This document shows positions 37,319 through 49,628 of a stretch of 64,000 bases of DNA, piece by piece. Each line of letters begins with the position of its first letter. Within the stretch, counting starts at the first letter, position 1. The translations under genes were made by a program, and so were the position numbers. The stretch spans positions 62,001 through 126,000 of the forward strand of contig JARVKI010000095.1 of the NCBI GenBank assembly GCA_036674765.1, in the 5' to 3' direction. The stretch is from Seiridium cupressi. Lineage: Eukaryota; Ascomycota; Sordariomycetes; Amphisphaeriales; Sporocadaceae. Below the pieces are notes generated by a model, which worked only from the letters and a program-made list of their open reading frames with translations, was not told the origin of the DNA and ran no database searches.

Positions 37319-39801
37319 TCAATGGTGCTTGAGCAAGTTGAAGTGAACGACGATCTTCTCCATCTCCATACCTAACCCATGCGGACCTTTCTCCCCTTTT
37401 GGGAGAGCTGCTACCAGTGCAATCTCGAAGCGGTTGGTGCCATATCGCAAAGTCACGTCGAAAACGGGGAGACTGCGCTTCTCTGGGGCTGCGGGCAGAG
37501 GGTACAGACGTTGGAAGTCGTGAGTGACATTCAATCTCCATTCGCGCTGCTGCTCTTCTAGGAAGTGGGCGATGTGAGGTCGTAGCTGAAGACGGAAATA
37601 ACTCGCTGGCGCATTGAAGACCAATTCCTGCTGTGTCTCCGTGGTGCTCGCGGATATTGTTATATCGAGCGGCTTGTCCAGGGCAAGACTCGGGTTCGAA
37701 CTAATGACAAGCCGCGAGATCAAGGCCTCGGTTTCTTCTGTCCGGATGTGAGAAATAATAGTAAGCAGGGTATGGCAGAAGTTCAAACTCACTAATAGGG
37801 TGCACTCGGTATTTTTGGGCCTCGAGGATTTCAGCGGTGCTCAACTTTGGAGGCGGTGGGGGAACAGGGGTGCCGTTCGAAACAGGATGCGTCATGGGGG
37901 CGAATTGCTGTTGCGTTATCATGGCGGGTCCTGGGGGCGGTATCGACGGTGACTGTCTGGCAGTCTCTTCGGGCTTGACTGCACCGGCAACAGATGGGCT
38001 GGGTGGAGGCACCGAAGTAGACATACTCCTGGTTTTCTCCAGCTGGCTGTGGTTAATAATAGCAGCGCCACTGAACGGGTTCCGTCCTATCGGTGTTCCA
38101 TTCCGAGGAGTATCTCCTTCTGCAGACTGAGCGGTTGCTGGGGCCGGCGATCCAGCCGCACTGTCCTTACCACCAGCGACGTGGATGGTGATCTTCTTGG
38201 GATGTGCTGGCGTTTGAACATTCTGAGGGACCTTGAGTTTGATCTTGGGCTGCGGCGGCTCTTGCACATGTCGCTTCGCTTCCTTCAATAGTCCCTTGAA
38301 GTATGTCTAGGCACAGTCAGCAAAACCCGGAGTGGTTCCTGTTCTCGCCAACAGCTTACCTCAAGTTCCCGAGCTAACTCGGAGATTTCACTGCCATCCT
38401 CGTTGTAGTGATAAGCGTTCTTCCAGAGTAGACTGGCTTGGTCCTCGAACTGCGACCAAGTCTTAAAGTCACTCACGCCGGTAGCGTCATTCCTACCATG
38501 CTGGCCGCGTACTTGCTTATGTAGAGCTTTCAGAGAAAGAGGCTCAGCGATGATCTCGTAGTAGTCTTTCAAACTGCGAGGGGGTAGGAAAGTGAAAGCC
38601 TCGAAATACTGATATTCGCCACTACGCAATGTGTTAGCGAGTGTTGAGTTTTGTTGGGGCTAGATGACGAATTCTCACCTCTCGTCCCTCTTTTGCAACA
38701 CATCGGTGACGATCTTCTCCTGCGCTTGTTGGAAACTGAGGCCTTTGAACCCTTCATGTTCAACAACCTGAGCCGATGACGATCGTGACGCCTTTGGCGT
38801 CGAAACTGCAGCACCTCGTGACGGCCGACCACCTCTGCGCCCCCGCTTGACAGGTTCCAACTCAGGCTCGTCATCGGCTGCCTCGTCCTCATCAGCGTCT
38901 GCGTCCTCAGCAGTCATACCTGCATCATCCTCTTCCCCCGGTGCATCCTCGTCCTGGTCAGCACCACCTCGACCAGGACTTGGGGGCAGAGGCGTCGGGA
39001 CAGCCTGGTAATTTCCAGACTTGTAGGCAGGATTGGTCTTGACCATAAGATTGCTGACTGCCTTACGAATACGTTCGGCATCGTTGAACGCTTCAGAGGT
39101 GCGCGGGTTGATCTCCTTGGCGTTTTGTACCAAACGCTTGAAATCGCTTTCCAGCGCTGACAGAGTGGCGTACTCATGATTGCGAAGCTTCTTTTCAAGC
39201 AGCTCGAGAGACAGAGGCAATCGGACTTTCTTATAGTAATCTGGGTTCGATGATTTACTCGGGAGCTTCTCAAAAATAGGAGCTACTGCACGGCCACTGC
39301 AGCCAAGAGGGAGTAGATGTCAGTGATTGATGCACACGGGCAATATGGAGTTTTGAGAAGGCACTTACTTCTTGTCTGTAGTGGCTCTAATTGTCTCGAG
39401 CATATTCAAACCGTAGGCCGTGGTGGATCGAGAAGACTCTCCGTTGGACAAATCGCCGAATTCCTATAGACAGGTTAGCCATAGTGACTATAATTCGGCT
39501 GGACTATAAAACGGGGGCTGCAAAAGTGGTGCGGCTCATGCGAGCTAAGGAGTATTTGATGGAAATGTCATAGGCATCGATTCAGCGTCCAGAGTGTTGC
39601 TAGTCCTTGCAATCTTCCCAATATAACTCATTGTAGACTCCGCACTCTATTGACTGCAAGCGATATGCACACGACCGAATCTTTCGCCGAGGTATCCTGA
39701 AATTGCATGGGCCTTACCTCCTCTAGTCTGCGGCGCTTCGCTGCGCGATCAGGAGTGCCGGCATCGCCATTCGCAATGCTCGACTTTCGCTTGTTGTCCA
39801 T
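37319..39801 (-). CDS. RSC4: RSC4-like double-bromodomain chromatin-remodelling subunit, 663 aa, 6 exons
   Basis: Nuclear protein with two bromodomains, matching Rsc4 of the RSC (SWI/SNF-type) remodeller, which reads acetylated histone tails. Exons: 39801-39718, 39463-39369, 39296-38679, 38621-38360, 38306-37793, 37737-37319; all phases close. Bromodomain 1 is at about 65-140 (acetyl-lysine Asn in EINPRTS). An acidic linker with a basic, RGG-like patch (VKRGRRGGRPSRG) follows. Bromodomain 2 is at about 265-350 (Asn in YHYNEDGSE). A proline-rich middle comes next, then a C-terminal domain (about 525-663) of beta-rich sequence as in other Rsc4 proteins. The N-terminus has a likely nuclear signal (AAKRRR). 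Intron 1, at 254 nt, is unusually long here. Confidence 0.9.
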
Positions 39802-40875
39802 CTCCACGTGGTCGCCACGGAAGTGCAGGCGCGTCTGTACGCAGTCGCAGTATCTGCTAGTGGAGGGAGAATCGAATACGCTGTCAATTGCACTGCGCTG
39901 AGGGATGCGCCGGATGCGATTTCGAGGTGGTGTTGACTGCAGCTGCGGCTACGGCTGCAAGGGCGACGCGACGATTTGCACGCGGTGGGAGCTCTTTTGC
40001 GCCAGCCAATGCTGCTGGTGTGGGCAAGTGTTGAATTCCCACGGGTTTTGCTTGCTGTAGATCGGTCGCAATACGGCACCCCGTTGAGAACAATTCGTTA
40101 AGGCTTCGGAAGACTGCTACTTAGACGCAGAACGAACGGGTCAATGTCCATTACTTGGTGCACAGGCACATTGTAGTCTGCAGCAGACAGAAGTGAGTGC
40201 GAATGGCCGACCACCTCTGTGCCTCTCTCAATCTGCTCACGCTGGCTGCAAGGGATCAGGCCAACTGATTGCCCGCTGCCCTTGCCCACCCATCAGCTGT
40301 GGCTGATGCTGGAGGCCCAAGCTCGTGCCCCCACCGCAAACCTGTGGCTGCTCGGCTGCTGCCCGGGACAGGCCTCAGAGCGGCCTAGGCGCAAATGTTT
40401 ATTCCTGCACAATCAGGCGAAACAAGTTGCATCCCATCCAGCCAAAGAAGACCCGTCCGCAACGCTTCTTCAGCCAAGACAAGGCGCGCTCTTTCCTCTT
40501 GGTTGCCCAGCACTTTGCACCTTCTCTCTCTCTCTCACAAGAGCTCTTTGTTTCACCACATCGTTTCTGAAGTATTTGCATCCGCCTCGTCTCGTTTCAG
40601 GGAGACGTATTGTCTAGCAACGAGCCACGAACAGTCGTCCCCGGTCCGCCTGCCCGCCCTCGAATTATCAACCACCCCACGCGAGCAAAACCCCCCCTCC
40701 TACCATTGTTTACTTTGGCTTCGACCTCCACCACTCCGGCTTGAGACTTCTGCGCACCCACGCCGCTGTTCTCGTGCGCCACCCGGTTATTCGCGAAGCC
40801 TCTTTGCAACCTTCGTGTCGTGCTCCCCGGCGCTGCACCACACAAGCGGGATTAGCCCCGGAACCAAGAGGCAAG
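39802..40875. promoter_or_regulatory. Divergent promoter of RSC4 and CKS1
   Basis: The starts of two divergent nuclear genes are 1.07 kb apart. A CT-rich run (40521-40545) and further pyrimidine-rich DNA precede CKS1 and are probably in its promoter or leader. No gene is supported inside. Confidence 0.5.
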
Positions 40876-41391
40876 ATGCCGAACTCGATGAATATTGACA
40901 TGAGCCGTCGCAACAAGACCCCGCGGGCGCTCTCCGACAATGAGCGCGCTCGCTTGGAAGAGTTTATTGACAGCATTCACTACTCTGCTCGGTAAGTTTA
41001 TTGACTGGGAACTTGATTCCTACCGGCCTCTGACATGGCTTCGAGATATTCGGACAGCGAGTACGAGTACAGACATGTGCAGCTCCCCAAGGCAATGCTC
41101 AAGGCGATTCCCAAGGACTACCATGATGCGACGCATGGTACACTGAAGTTGCTGTGGGAGGATGAGTGGCGCGCCATTGGCATCACACAGGTTAGACACC
41201 ACCCGTCCGTGATATTCGAATAGCGGATGCTGACCACCATATCATCAGAGCTTGGGCTGGGAACACTATGAAGTTCATGAACCTGAGCCGCATATTTTGC
41301 TGTTCAAGTAAGTTACCAGAATCCGCCGCTTGGCAGATGGGATCCTGACTCTTCTTCAAGGCGACCACTCAACTACCAGCCCCCTCAGTGA
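40876..41391 (+). CDS. CKS1: Cyclin-dependent kinase regulatory subunit Cks1, 116 aa, 4 exons
   Basis: Small phosphothreonine-binding adaptor that docks Cdk1 to primed substrates and to the cell-cycle machinery. Exons: 40876-40991, 41046-41190, 41249-41307, 41361-41391. The Cks signature is complete: [21 protein letters not shown], then [20 protein letters not shown] and [24 protein letters not shown] is the strand-exchange hinge. The N-terminal extension of about 25 residues ([19 protein letters not shown]) includes ATGs at codons 5 and 9 that could also be used. The last coding exon has only 31 nt and supplies the final ten residues. Conservation makes this assignment very safe. Confidence 0.96.
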
Positions 41392-43120
41392 TCTAGGTCT
41401 CGATCGACGCAAACTCGTTGACTTGGCCCGCTCCCCAGGCCCTCCCACCGCTCCGACCGCGACTTCTGCATAGCGACTTGCATTTTGTACGAGTATAATG
41501 CTTCGAGATGATTTACGGCTGTTTCCTCACAGTGCGCGTTCTTCGGCATCATTTTCAGCTTCCAGCTTGCATCTCATACGGTCTGAAAAAGGAGCTGTAA
41601 TCTAGCTACTGGTCATAGTCCTAGGACGTCGATCCCTTTGCCTTTGACGAGGCTGAGGTTGGTCAACGCAATTCATGACTATAGAGGAACCTAGCAATGG
41701 TAGATGACGACTGGTTCTATGGAGCATGTAGATGGGAGATCCTCAAACGGCGTTGTCGGAGGCGGCATTGGAGGAACCACTGTTGCCGTGACTTGCACTC
41801 AGGATACTATACCTAACGACAGCGAATTGGAGGGGTTAATGACGGCCCCACTCTCATGTCCCTTCATCAACCATTCTCGATATCTGACGCAGGATTCTTG
41901 CGGTACGACTTGACTCCTGGGCGCTGAATCCATAGGGAAATAATAAAGAAAATACGGTACCCGGAAAGATATTCGCTCGTGAGACGTTTTCACGCAAAGA
42001 TCGCTTGGCAATTGGCTCCAGATTGGCTCATGAATTCTAATGCCCCTAGCAGTCCAGGTAATTAAGACCGGAACGGGGTACGTACTTGAGGCTCTGGTGC
42101 GGCTTGTCCGATGCAACTATGCTTAAATTTTTTCCATCTCTTCCTTCTTCCAATCAAAGCTGGGTCAATGAAGGGGGGGGGGGGCTAGTTTTCTTATTCT
42201 TCCGCCTTCATCTCGTAACCAGCGATAGGAGCCCGCCACGATCCTGAACTTTGAGAAGCACGTGCAGTTGCAAGCCACCACTTTATATGACGTACGATGA
42301 ATCTTCTCGACAAGATCTATTTTGAGCAGATTTGCGAACCAGAGGCGACCGACTGACATCAATGGGACGTTTTGTAGATTACTCATTCTGGCCACCTTGC
42401 AACAAACGACCACAGTATGCTGCCAGGTCAGCGAGCTGGGTTCGCCTTCCTGCCTTAAGCGGAAAGATCGGACCATGGATCGAACCATGTCACCCAATGA
42501 GGCCCTGCGCCGGACCCCGGACAATGCAATCCTTCTTTGTAAGCTGCGGCACTGTACAAAGAGAACACGTTGAGAGTCAACATATTTCTCCATCCACTAT
42601 AATCCCTCCCGAGACATCTGGACGCATCCCCAGATCGACCCTTTTGTGCTCATCGCCGCCCTGTGCATTTGCGTGCATTTAACCGTGCCCAGCCGTTGAC
42701 TGCCTTATTAATAAACGTCGGCTTCGCTTCCCGCCTTACAGACCTAAGCCAGCTCTTTGCTTTACCTATTCTATCTACTCGGTAGCTTTGACCCTCCACT
42801 ACGACAACCCCCGGATCCTTTAACTCAAGTCGGAACTCGTTTCACCTGCCGTCACATCCCCGTCTGTGACCCAAGCCGGCAGGGTTCTCAATTAATTGAG
42901 GACACACTTCCCATTGCTGCGCACTCAGCCGGCATCCTCGCGGATCCCACCCAATCCTGCGAAGATTATAAGACCGGTGATCAACCATCCTGGTTGCGCT
43001 TGCGATGCGACCCGTCGCAAAGCTCTTTTACTTGACCTTGTTCTCGCTTTGGAACGGTCCTGCACAATGCAAGAGCGATACTTCAAGGTCTCATGACGAT
43101 GACTGCTCGGTACGGCCACC
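41392..43120. other. CKS1 3' flank and ERO1 promoter/leader, 1.7 kb
   Basis: A 12-base G run lies at 42173-42184. Short ATG-initiated frames lie just before ERO1 (for example 43067-43096). A 142-codon minus-strand frame at 42165-42593 has no recognisable domain and was not called. Confidence 0.45.
42173..42184 (+). repeat. Poly-G tract (12 G)
   Basis: Uninterrupted run of twelve G in a non-coding region. Confidence 0.9.
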
Positions 43121-45100
43121 ATGAACCCCCTTGCAGTACTATTTTCTATCCTGCTCGGCCGTGTCTTTGTGGCCGCCGTAGAAACACAACTCTCTTCTTC
43201 TGCTTTTTCGTCTCCTCACCCAGACTGTCCTCCCAAGAGATCTAACTTTTATCCCGGTCAGATAACGCCGGGCAGCATTATCAGTGATGCTTGCGTAACC
43301 TACTCCAACCTCGAAGACCTCAATGCCCGAGTCAAACCCGCCATCGACGACCTCACTCGAAACACGGATTTCTTCTCCCACTACCGCCTCAATCTCTTCA
43401 GCAAGACATGTCCGTTCTGGAATGACGAAAATGGCATGTGTGGCAATTCGGCGTGCGCCGTCGACACGATCGACGATGAGAAGGACGTGCCTTTGGTCTG
43501 GCGTGCCGAAGAGCTGAGCAAGCTCCAGGGGCCCAAGGCAGAGCACCCGGCAAAAAATATCCAGGAAGAGCGGCCCCAGCGGCCCCTTCAGGGATCTCTA
43601 GGCGAGGACGTCGGCGAGAGCTGTGTTGTTGAATACGATGATGAATGTGACGAACGTGACTACTGTGTCCCGGAAGACGAGAGCGCAAGCGCCAAGGGCG
43701 TCTACGTTTCTCTGGTACAAAATCCTGAGCGCTTCACCGGCTATGGCGGCGAGAGCTCAAAGATGGTTTGGGATGCCATCTACAGGGAGAATTGCTTCAA
43801 GAAGTCTTCGTTTCCCAAGTCAGCTGGGCTCGGCGTCTCGACAGCTGGAATGGGACTCGCAGAGCAAGATTTCAGGGCGGTATTGCAAAATGTCGGTCGC
43901 CAGCAAGCGCTTGCTCAGAACGGACAAGACGACTCGAACCCATCAGCGCCCGGCCTCGAATACGAAGATGAATGTCTAGAAAAACGCGTGTTTTTCCGCG
44001 TCGTCTCAGGCATGCATGCAAGCATCAGCGCTCACATCTGTTGGGACTTCTTCAACCAGACAACGGGCGAGTGGCAGCGGAACCTACAATGCTACGTCGA
44101 CCGGCTCCACAGCCATCCGGAGCGGATCTCGAACCTATACTTCAACTATGCTATGGTAACTCGTGCCATCAGCAAGATCGGATCGCATTTGGAGGGTTAC
44201 ACATTTTGCACAGGAGATAACGATCAAGATCGTGCTACGAAAGCAAAAGTCAGCGCCGTCTTACAAGCTGCGCTCAAACAACCAGAGATCTTTGACGAGA
44301 GTCTCATGTTCAAGAACGGAGAGGGGCCCAGTTTGAAACACGAGTTCAAGGACAACTTCCGCAATATTAGCCGGATCATGGATTGTACATCTTGTGACAA
44401 ATGCCGCTTGTGGGGTAAGCTTCAGGTAGCCGGCTATGGCGCTGCTTTGAAGGTCCTTTTCGAGTTCGACAACGACAGTGGAGAGATCCCTGTCCTCTCA
44501 AGGACGGAACTCGTTGCGCTCTTCAACTTATATAGCCGCCTGAGTAGTTCTTTGCACGCCATCACGGAGTTTCGAGATATGCTAGAGACCACTTCTATTG
44601 CTGAGGAATCATCCACGGAGCAGAAACGACAGGCTATCCCGGACCGTGCCAAGAAGCCTCACGCTGTCAGCGCCAATCTGAGCAAGTCGAAGCAAGAGCC
44701 TGAAGCAGTGACTGAGGCAGCAACGGAGGACGAGTGGGCTGGTTATAATCCTTCGCAATCCCAACAAAAGGAAAGCGAAGAGTCATCAATTGCCCGTGGT
44801 GCCTTGAAAGAATTCTGGACGGTATTTGCCGTCTTCAAATACGTCATGGGCAGCTTCTTCTACCTGCCCAAATTCTGGTAAGGTCATCCTACTGCAGTGG
44901 CCCAAATTCGTCGATCATAATTGCTAACTCACGACAGCTGGTACGTATTCTTGTACGAGGCCGATCGAGCATACCGGGCGTATATTGGATTGTACGTACC
45001 ACCTCGCGAGCCGTACTTTACTTGGCCGGATCTTGGGGATATCCTGGGTGGCCAGGCAAATCAGCCTTATGCCCCAGGTCAACCACGCGACGAGCTCTGA
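43121..45100 (+). CDS. ERO1: Endoplasmic reticulum thiol oxidase Ero1, 639 aa, 2 exons
   Basis: FAD-dependent ER-lumen oxidase that re-oxidises protein disulfide isomerase using oxygen. Exons: 43121-44877 and 44938-45100, in phase. A signal peptide (MNPLAVLFSILLGRVFVAAV) is present. The shuttle pair is C107-x4-C112 (MCGNSAC) and the FAD-proximal motif CTSCDKC spans C422 to C428. SGMHASISAHICWDF and GKLQVAGYGAALKVLFE are the FAD-binding core. The tail of about 120 residues is hydrophilic and then aromatic (FFYLPKFCWYVFLYEADRAYRAY). The protein ends in RDEL, which fits an ER-retrieval signal and appears only when the second exon is included. The start has a favourable CCACCATGA context. Small upstream ATG frames lie in the leader. 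Confidence 0.96.
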
Positions 45101-45642
45101 TTCAGAAGCTCCCTAAGAAGAAAGTGTCGAAGATTTCCTTTTTCGAGTCCTATGATATCCAGCCATAGAATCTGGCATTGCATGCATATGCCCCTGATCT
45201 GGGAGATCCGGGCTTTTGGAGTTTATTCGGATTGAGCATCCATGGTCAAAAGACAAACCAGGTAGAAGCATTGTATTATTTATAACGTTGCTCGGCGTTT
45301 CTCTGGGCAGGCTACTATATGAATATCTTTGAACTCGTGGACCGCTCGTGAAATCTTCAAAATGTTGAGAGATATTATGCTGTGTAGTCCAAGCTAGCAT
45401 CGTAGGCATTGCCCACGCAATGTGATTTCAATCCAGCTTGGTCATAGAAGCTCTCACAGGGAGCGAATCAACAACTATTGCTCCTGTCAAACAACATTGT
45501 CTAGGGTATACACTGTATGCTCTTGATCCATGTTATTCGGGTAGGTGGTTTTAGCCTTCACGGCTTTTGTTTTGATTCTTCCACCTTCGTACCGATGTTG
45601 ATGTAGCTCGCTAATTGTTGATCACAACTCGAGCAACCCCTT
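45101..45642. other. Convergent 3' intergenic region ERO1/USB1
   Basis: Short frames only; expected to hold two 3' UTRs. Confidence 0.5.
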
Positions 45643-46674
45643 TCACTCAGGAGTACTTCCAATCTTCCTAGCTGCAGTTGCCGATAACGGCAGATGCGTC
45701 ACTATATTTCCGATTTTGGCTTTGATCCCGTCGACCTTGATCCTAATCCCCTTCACTCCATTTACATGCTCTCTCATCTCGAACACTTGCTTCGTCGCCT
45801 GCCTTAACTCTTCAGTAGGCTCAGCAAATGACCATACTAGGGAGACATGGAACGCGTTCTCTGCATTAGCGACTGCCAACTCATGCCCGCCTTCCCGGTC
45901 CATTACTCCCGAATCAAAGGCATACAACTCTGGTTGCTCGAACGCTTTACAGAGTGTGTTGCAGTGACGGAGAAGTGCACTGAGTTCTGGATTCTTCTCT
46001 CCTGGCTTTCCTACAGCTACACTCTTGGGGCTTGAGACCGGAACAGCGGGCGAAAACAATGGTGGCGCAGAAGAAACCACCCGCAAAACCAGGAAACTCC
46101 GTGAGCTTTCATAGGTGCGATGCCACTCCAGCGCGGTGGGTGTTAGCTCAAACTCTCCAACACCACATTTCGAGACCGCATCCCGGAGGCGGTCCAGGAA
46201 CTCGCCCTTCTGCCCGGTTGTCAAAGACAGCGGCCGCGAGAGAGAGATATGTAAAGGTAGCGGCGCGCCAAGGTCCGAGGTCAGGAAATCCCGGATCGCG
46301 ATGCCTGTTGTTGACGGTCCTGTGCCATCGCTATTGCTCGGAGAAGCAAGCCGTTCAGAGAGGGTGGACAGTATAGAACCCAGAAGGTCGTGTTCGGACC
46401 CCTTTGGATGCCACTCTATGTACAGGTGGCTGGGCCAGTTGCCCGGTTTGTGTGGGATCTGCCGTTTGCGGCCTTGGTGCAGCGACGGGTCGTCTGTGTT
46501 GCTGAGGCGCACGGTGGAGGCGTAGAGGTCGTGGAATCCGGGGGGAAGCGGTGGTAAACCAGATGACTGGGGGGTGGATAGCTTTTGTTTCTTAGATGCT
46601 GGGCCGGGGTCGGTAGAATCGTCCCGGTCCGACTCAGAGGCATCGGAGTTGCTGTCATAATCTACTAACGCCAT
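45643..46674 (-). CDS. USB1: U6 snRNA phosphodiesterase Usb1/Mpn1, 343 aa
   Basis: Nuclear 2H-family phosphodiesterase that trims the 3' end of U6 snRNA. Single exon. The two catalytic HxS tetrapeptides are H142 (LPLHISLSRP) and H276 (FHVSLVWSF). GNWPSHLYIEWHP is the conserved strand before the first motif. The N-terminal 45 residues are acidic and then basic (ASKKQKL), probably disordered with a nuclear signal. The frame is open to 46716 but the first ATG is at 46674 (MALVDYDSNSD). The C-terminus reaches VDGIKAKIGNIVTHLPL, as in family members. Confidence 0.92.
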   Translation of the reverse strand: MALVDYDSNSDASESDRDDSTDPGPASKKQKLSTPQSSGLPPLPPGFHDLYASTVRLSNTDDPSLHQGRKRQIPHKPGNWPSHLYIEWHPKGSEHDLLGSILSTLSERLASPSNSDGTGPSTTGIAIRDFLTSDLGAPLPLHISLSRPLSLTTGQKGEFLDRLRDAVSKCGVGEFELTPTALEWHRTYESSRSFLVLRVVSSAPPLFSPAVPVSSPKSVAVGKPGEKNPELSALLRHCNTLCKAFEQPELYAFDSGVMDREGGHELAVANAENAFHVSLVWSFAEPTEELRQATKQVFEMREHVNGVKGIRIKVDGIKAKIGNIVTHLPLSATAARKIGSTPE

Positions 46675-48358
46675 GCTCTCGCTTCGCCGGGTTGAATCCC
46701 CACGGGGTTCGTACACGGAACAGGATCCACTCGGCCTCAGGGACCGAGAGCTCGGGATGTGCTTGGCAAATGCTCCCGAGTAGGCATTAAAAGTTGAGGG
46801 TCATGGGGCAATCATCGGAAAGCTTGCATGAGATGCTCTAGGTTGTCCTTGTATCGGACCCACCAGAGGGTGTAGGGCTGAAACCGTGGGGAAGTGATGG
46901 CAATATAGGCAAAAACATAGCATAATTACTAACCTTGCGAGTGAGTCGAAGCCTAGTTTCAATACAAGTCTGAACGAGGCACGCGAGTTTGTTGCAAAAG
47001 CAAGTCTAGCGGCTGTGGCTTGCATATTCCATTCAACAGCCGCCTGTGCTACTTGCGCTTAGTGTCCACAAGCGGTCATAAAACAAGGGAGTCCGCCAAC
47101 AAGCCTATCATGTCTGCAGATAACACCTCGGGCTAAACTATTAGGCGAATATAATGAAACGATGCAAGACTCATTCTCACTCGGCCCGAGGGTTTAGTCC
47201 CCAAGACATATCTCAATAGATACTATATAAATTATAGGTGCCCTAGAGTGATGCCTTTGACAATAGATTGATAGCTCGTCTCTAGGATAGCATGCTGGTT
47301 CATGAAAAGGTCTCTTATATCCATCCTTCTTTCTTCACTCTGTCCTCTCGGGGCAGAGGATCACGACGTGCTGCCCAGCTTGTTTGTGGGACTCGGAGAT
47401 GGAGTTTCGGTAGTGGGCTGGACTATGAAAGTCTCTGCTTTATCAGCAGCGCGGCAGTACGCCCTGTTGAGGCCTAACATTCCGGCTCCTCCTGGTTACA
47501 TGGCTCGAGGCCGACGGTTCTGTTTGTACCCGACACTTTATGCATTTGTCGACCACGGATTTGACCTGTATACTCCGCTTCCGATCAGGACAATATTGAT
47601 ACCCCATCTCTCGTATCGACCGCTGCACTGCATCGCCCTGGTCGGAATCGTAATTGTCTTGCACAGGGTGGGTTCCGGAGTATCCTGCGTTCGCGGCCGG
47701 GCATGGCCGTCGTCGGCGCATTGCATCACTCCATTTGGGTGTCGTCTCCAGTGGGCCGTTTACTATTAGAACGTGTTCTCGACCCTAATTTCATGTAGCG
47801 TCGGGCTTTAGTATACGTGCTACAGAGGAATCGTCCCTGCCAAGCCCTGTCTATCCGGCAATTTTCAGACGAACAGGGGATGGTGTCGGCTTTCAGGTCT
47901 GTCAGGGTCGCACGCGTGCGTCACCGGGACCCCACCACGCATTACATCATACCACCCAGACGCTGCTCAGCCGGTGCTGGGGTTGCAAGTCGCTCACCGG
48001 AAGACCGGCCAGAAGCTGACGAAGACTGTATGCATCATAGCCACAGGATACGATCAGCGGTTCCTTGAGCGAGGTGGAATCTTGGCAGACGATCAGCTAG
48101 GCACTTTCATACATATTCAAAGGCTAACCCAGCTAGCCGACGCCTCCTCGAGCTACGCACCACCCCATCTACACTTACTCAAGCTGAGACCTGCGTACGA
48201 CCGTTTCAAGTGTCATTGATGCGCTATACCCTTGTGCAGGCGATACTGTAAATCTGTGCAAGACTTCAGACGACTCTAAAATCACTTCACAATTTCTCCC
48301 CTTTTACTGAGGGCGCACGATCTCAGATACACTCACACACAACGATAAGCAATCGCTT
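46675..48358. other. USB1 promoter and gene-poor stretch, 1.7 kb
   Basis: An ATG-initiated 155-codon frame at 47302-47769 has a hydrophobic start but no family resemblance and was not accepted. Bases near 48300 are the promoter of the Pal1-like gene. Confidence 0.4.
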
Positions 48359-49156
48359 ATGAGCACCATGGCCGAACGACCTCTCGAGCAGATCCGGAAA
48401 GAGACCAAGGCGGCACAGAGGACGCCGCATCTTCGCAAGAAGAACCTCACCCCTACAGACCAGATTGACTCCCTTGATAACATTACTGGCATTGCTTATC
48501 ACCACGATGGCCCCTACGATGCCACTCTGGCTTCACGAAACCGGGATCCCAAATATGCACCGGTGGAAGCCGTCAAAGTAGGTAACATGGAAGCACTCAA
48601 GGCGACCCCCTGGGAGAATCTGCAAGATTCTTTGCGCAAACACGTTCCACTGCAAGGAACAGCCGTGATTCCGCCGGGAGAGGAGGATTTCGCAGGACGC
48701 ACAATGAACTATGAGGAGGGCGCCGACCTTATGAGGGAGGCGGAAGCATCGGGCGGCCCTTACCGCAGATGGAAGGATTACGACTACGTATGTAAAATAA
48801 TTCCAGCGCCCATCACAATGATACTAACACGTTGCTAGCAATATCACCCTGATGATTTGAAGGGAAAAGCAGAGCCCGCTTACACAATCGAGCGCGGGCT
48901 CAAAGGGCACAACGGCGTCGAGCGTGAAGATGGCCCAGGTGTATATGAAATGCAACCAAGCGGCACTAGTAGCAGCACATCGCCAAAGAGAGGAAATGTC
49001 ATGGTCCGTCAGCGTAGTCATAGCTCTACAGCAGGCCCATCTTCCCCGATTGCGAGCGGTTCTGGCGTCAACCGAAGCAATACTACGGGCAAGCGGCTGT
49101 CAGATGGGTTAAAGAGGCGTATCGGAAGTTTGCGGAGGAAATCACCAGAATTGTAG
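48359..49156 (+). CDS. Pal1-like cell morphology protein, 248 aa, 2 exons
   Basis: Exons 48359-48787 and 48839-49156, in phase 0. The conserved block HHDGPYDATLASRNRDPKYAPVEAV, followed by NMEALKATPWENLQDSLRKHVPLQGTA, resembles the Pal1 domain of fungal proteins that act at the cell cortex in polarity and early endocytosis. The rest is hydrophilic, and the C-terminal 80 residues are Ser-rich and end with a basic stretch (KRLSDGLKRRIGSLRRKSPEL) that could bind membrane lipids. It is shorter than classical Pal1, so it may be a paralogue. The nearby eisosome gene PIL1 also works at the cortex, but the two genes are not adjacent in an obviously regulated way. Confidence 0.75.
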
Positions 49157-49628
49157 ATTTATTATTCTTTTATTTCATAAATTAATAGGCGAGTGGCATC
49201 CGGGCAATGATTTGGAACGGGCTAATTGGTCCTATTTGTGTTATTGGAAGCCTCTGGGACTTGAGCTAGGCAAATGAGCCTGTACACAGGTATTACAATA
49301 GCTGGCGTACATGGCATATGACCAATAGGGTCAATGTGCTATGATGATCAATACCATTCCCTAACTGATCAACTAGACATTTCCATTACGGCAGTCTCAA
49401 TCGCAAGCTACATTGTGTGTAACAGAGTCCGTCAATCAATGGCCCTAGCGCCAAGCTTTAAAATACAATTGTTTCTGAACAATGCTCATTCTCTACTTAC
49501 TCCTCGAACCATTGTTCCCCGAAATCGTCGGACTGCGAGATGATATACAAAGGACTAGCACCACAGATATAATATGCAGATATAGTACAAGTCAATTTCA
49601 CAGGCGCGAGCTATGCTAAGACACCTCC
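49157..49628. other. Intergenic, 470 bp
   Basis: Pal1-like 3' flank and promoter of the RING-like gene; AT-rich, no gene seen. Confidence 0.5.

Noticed and set aside
47302..47769. 155-codon ATG frame with hydrophobic start, possible small secreted protein
   Set aside because: No family resemblance, codon use unlike its neighbours, and overlapping frames of similar quality on the other strand.
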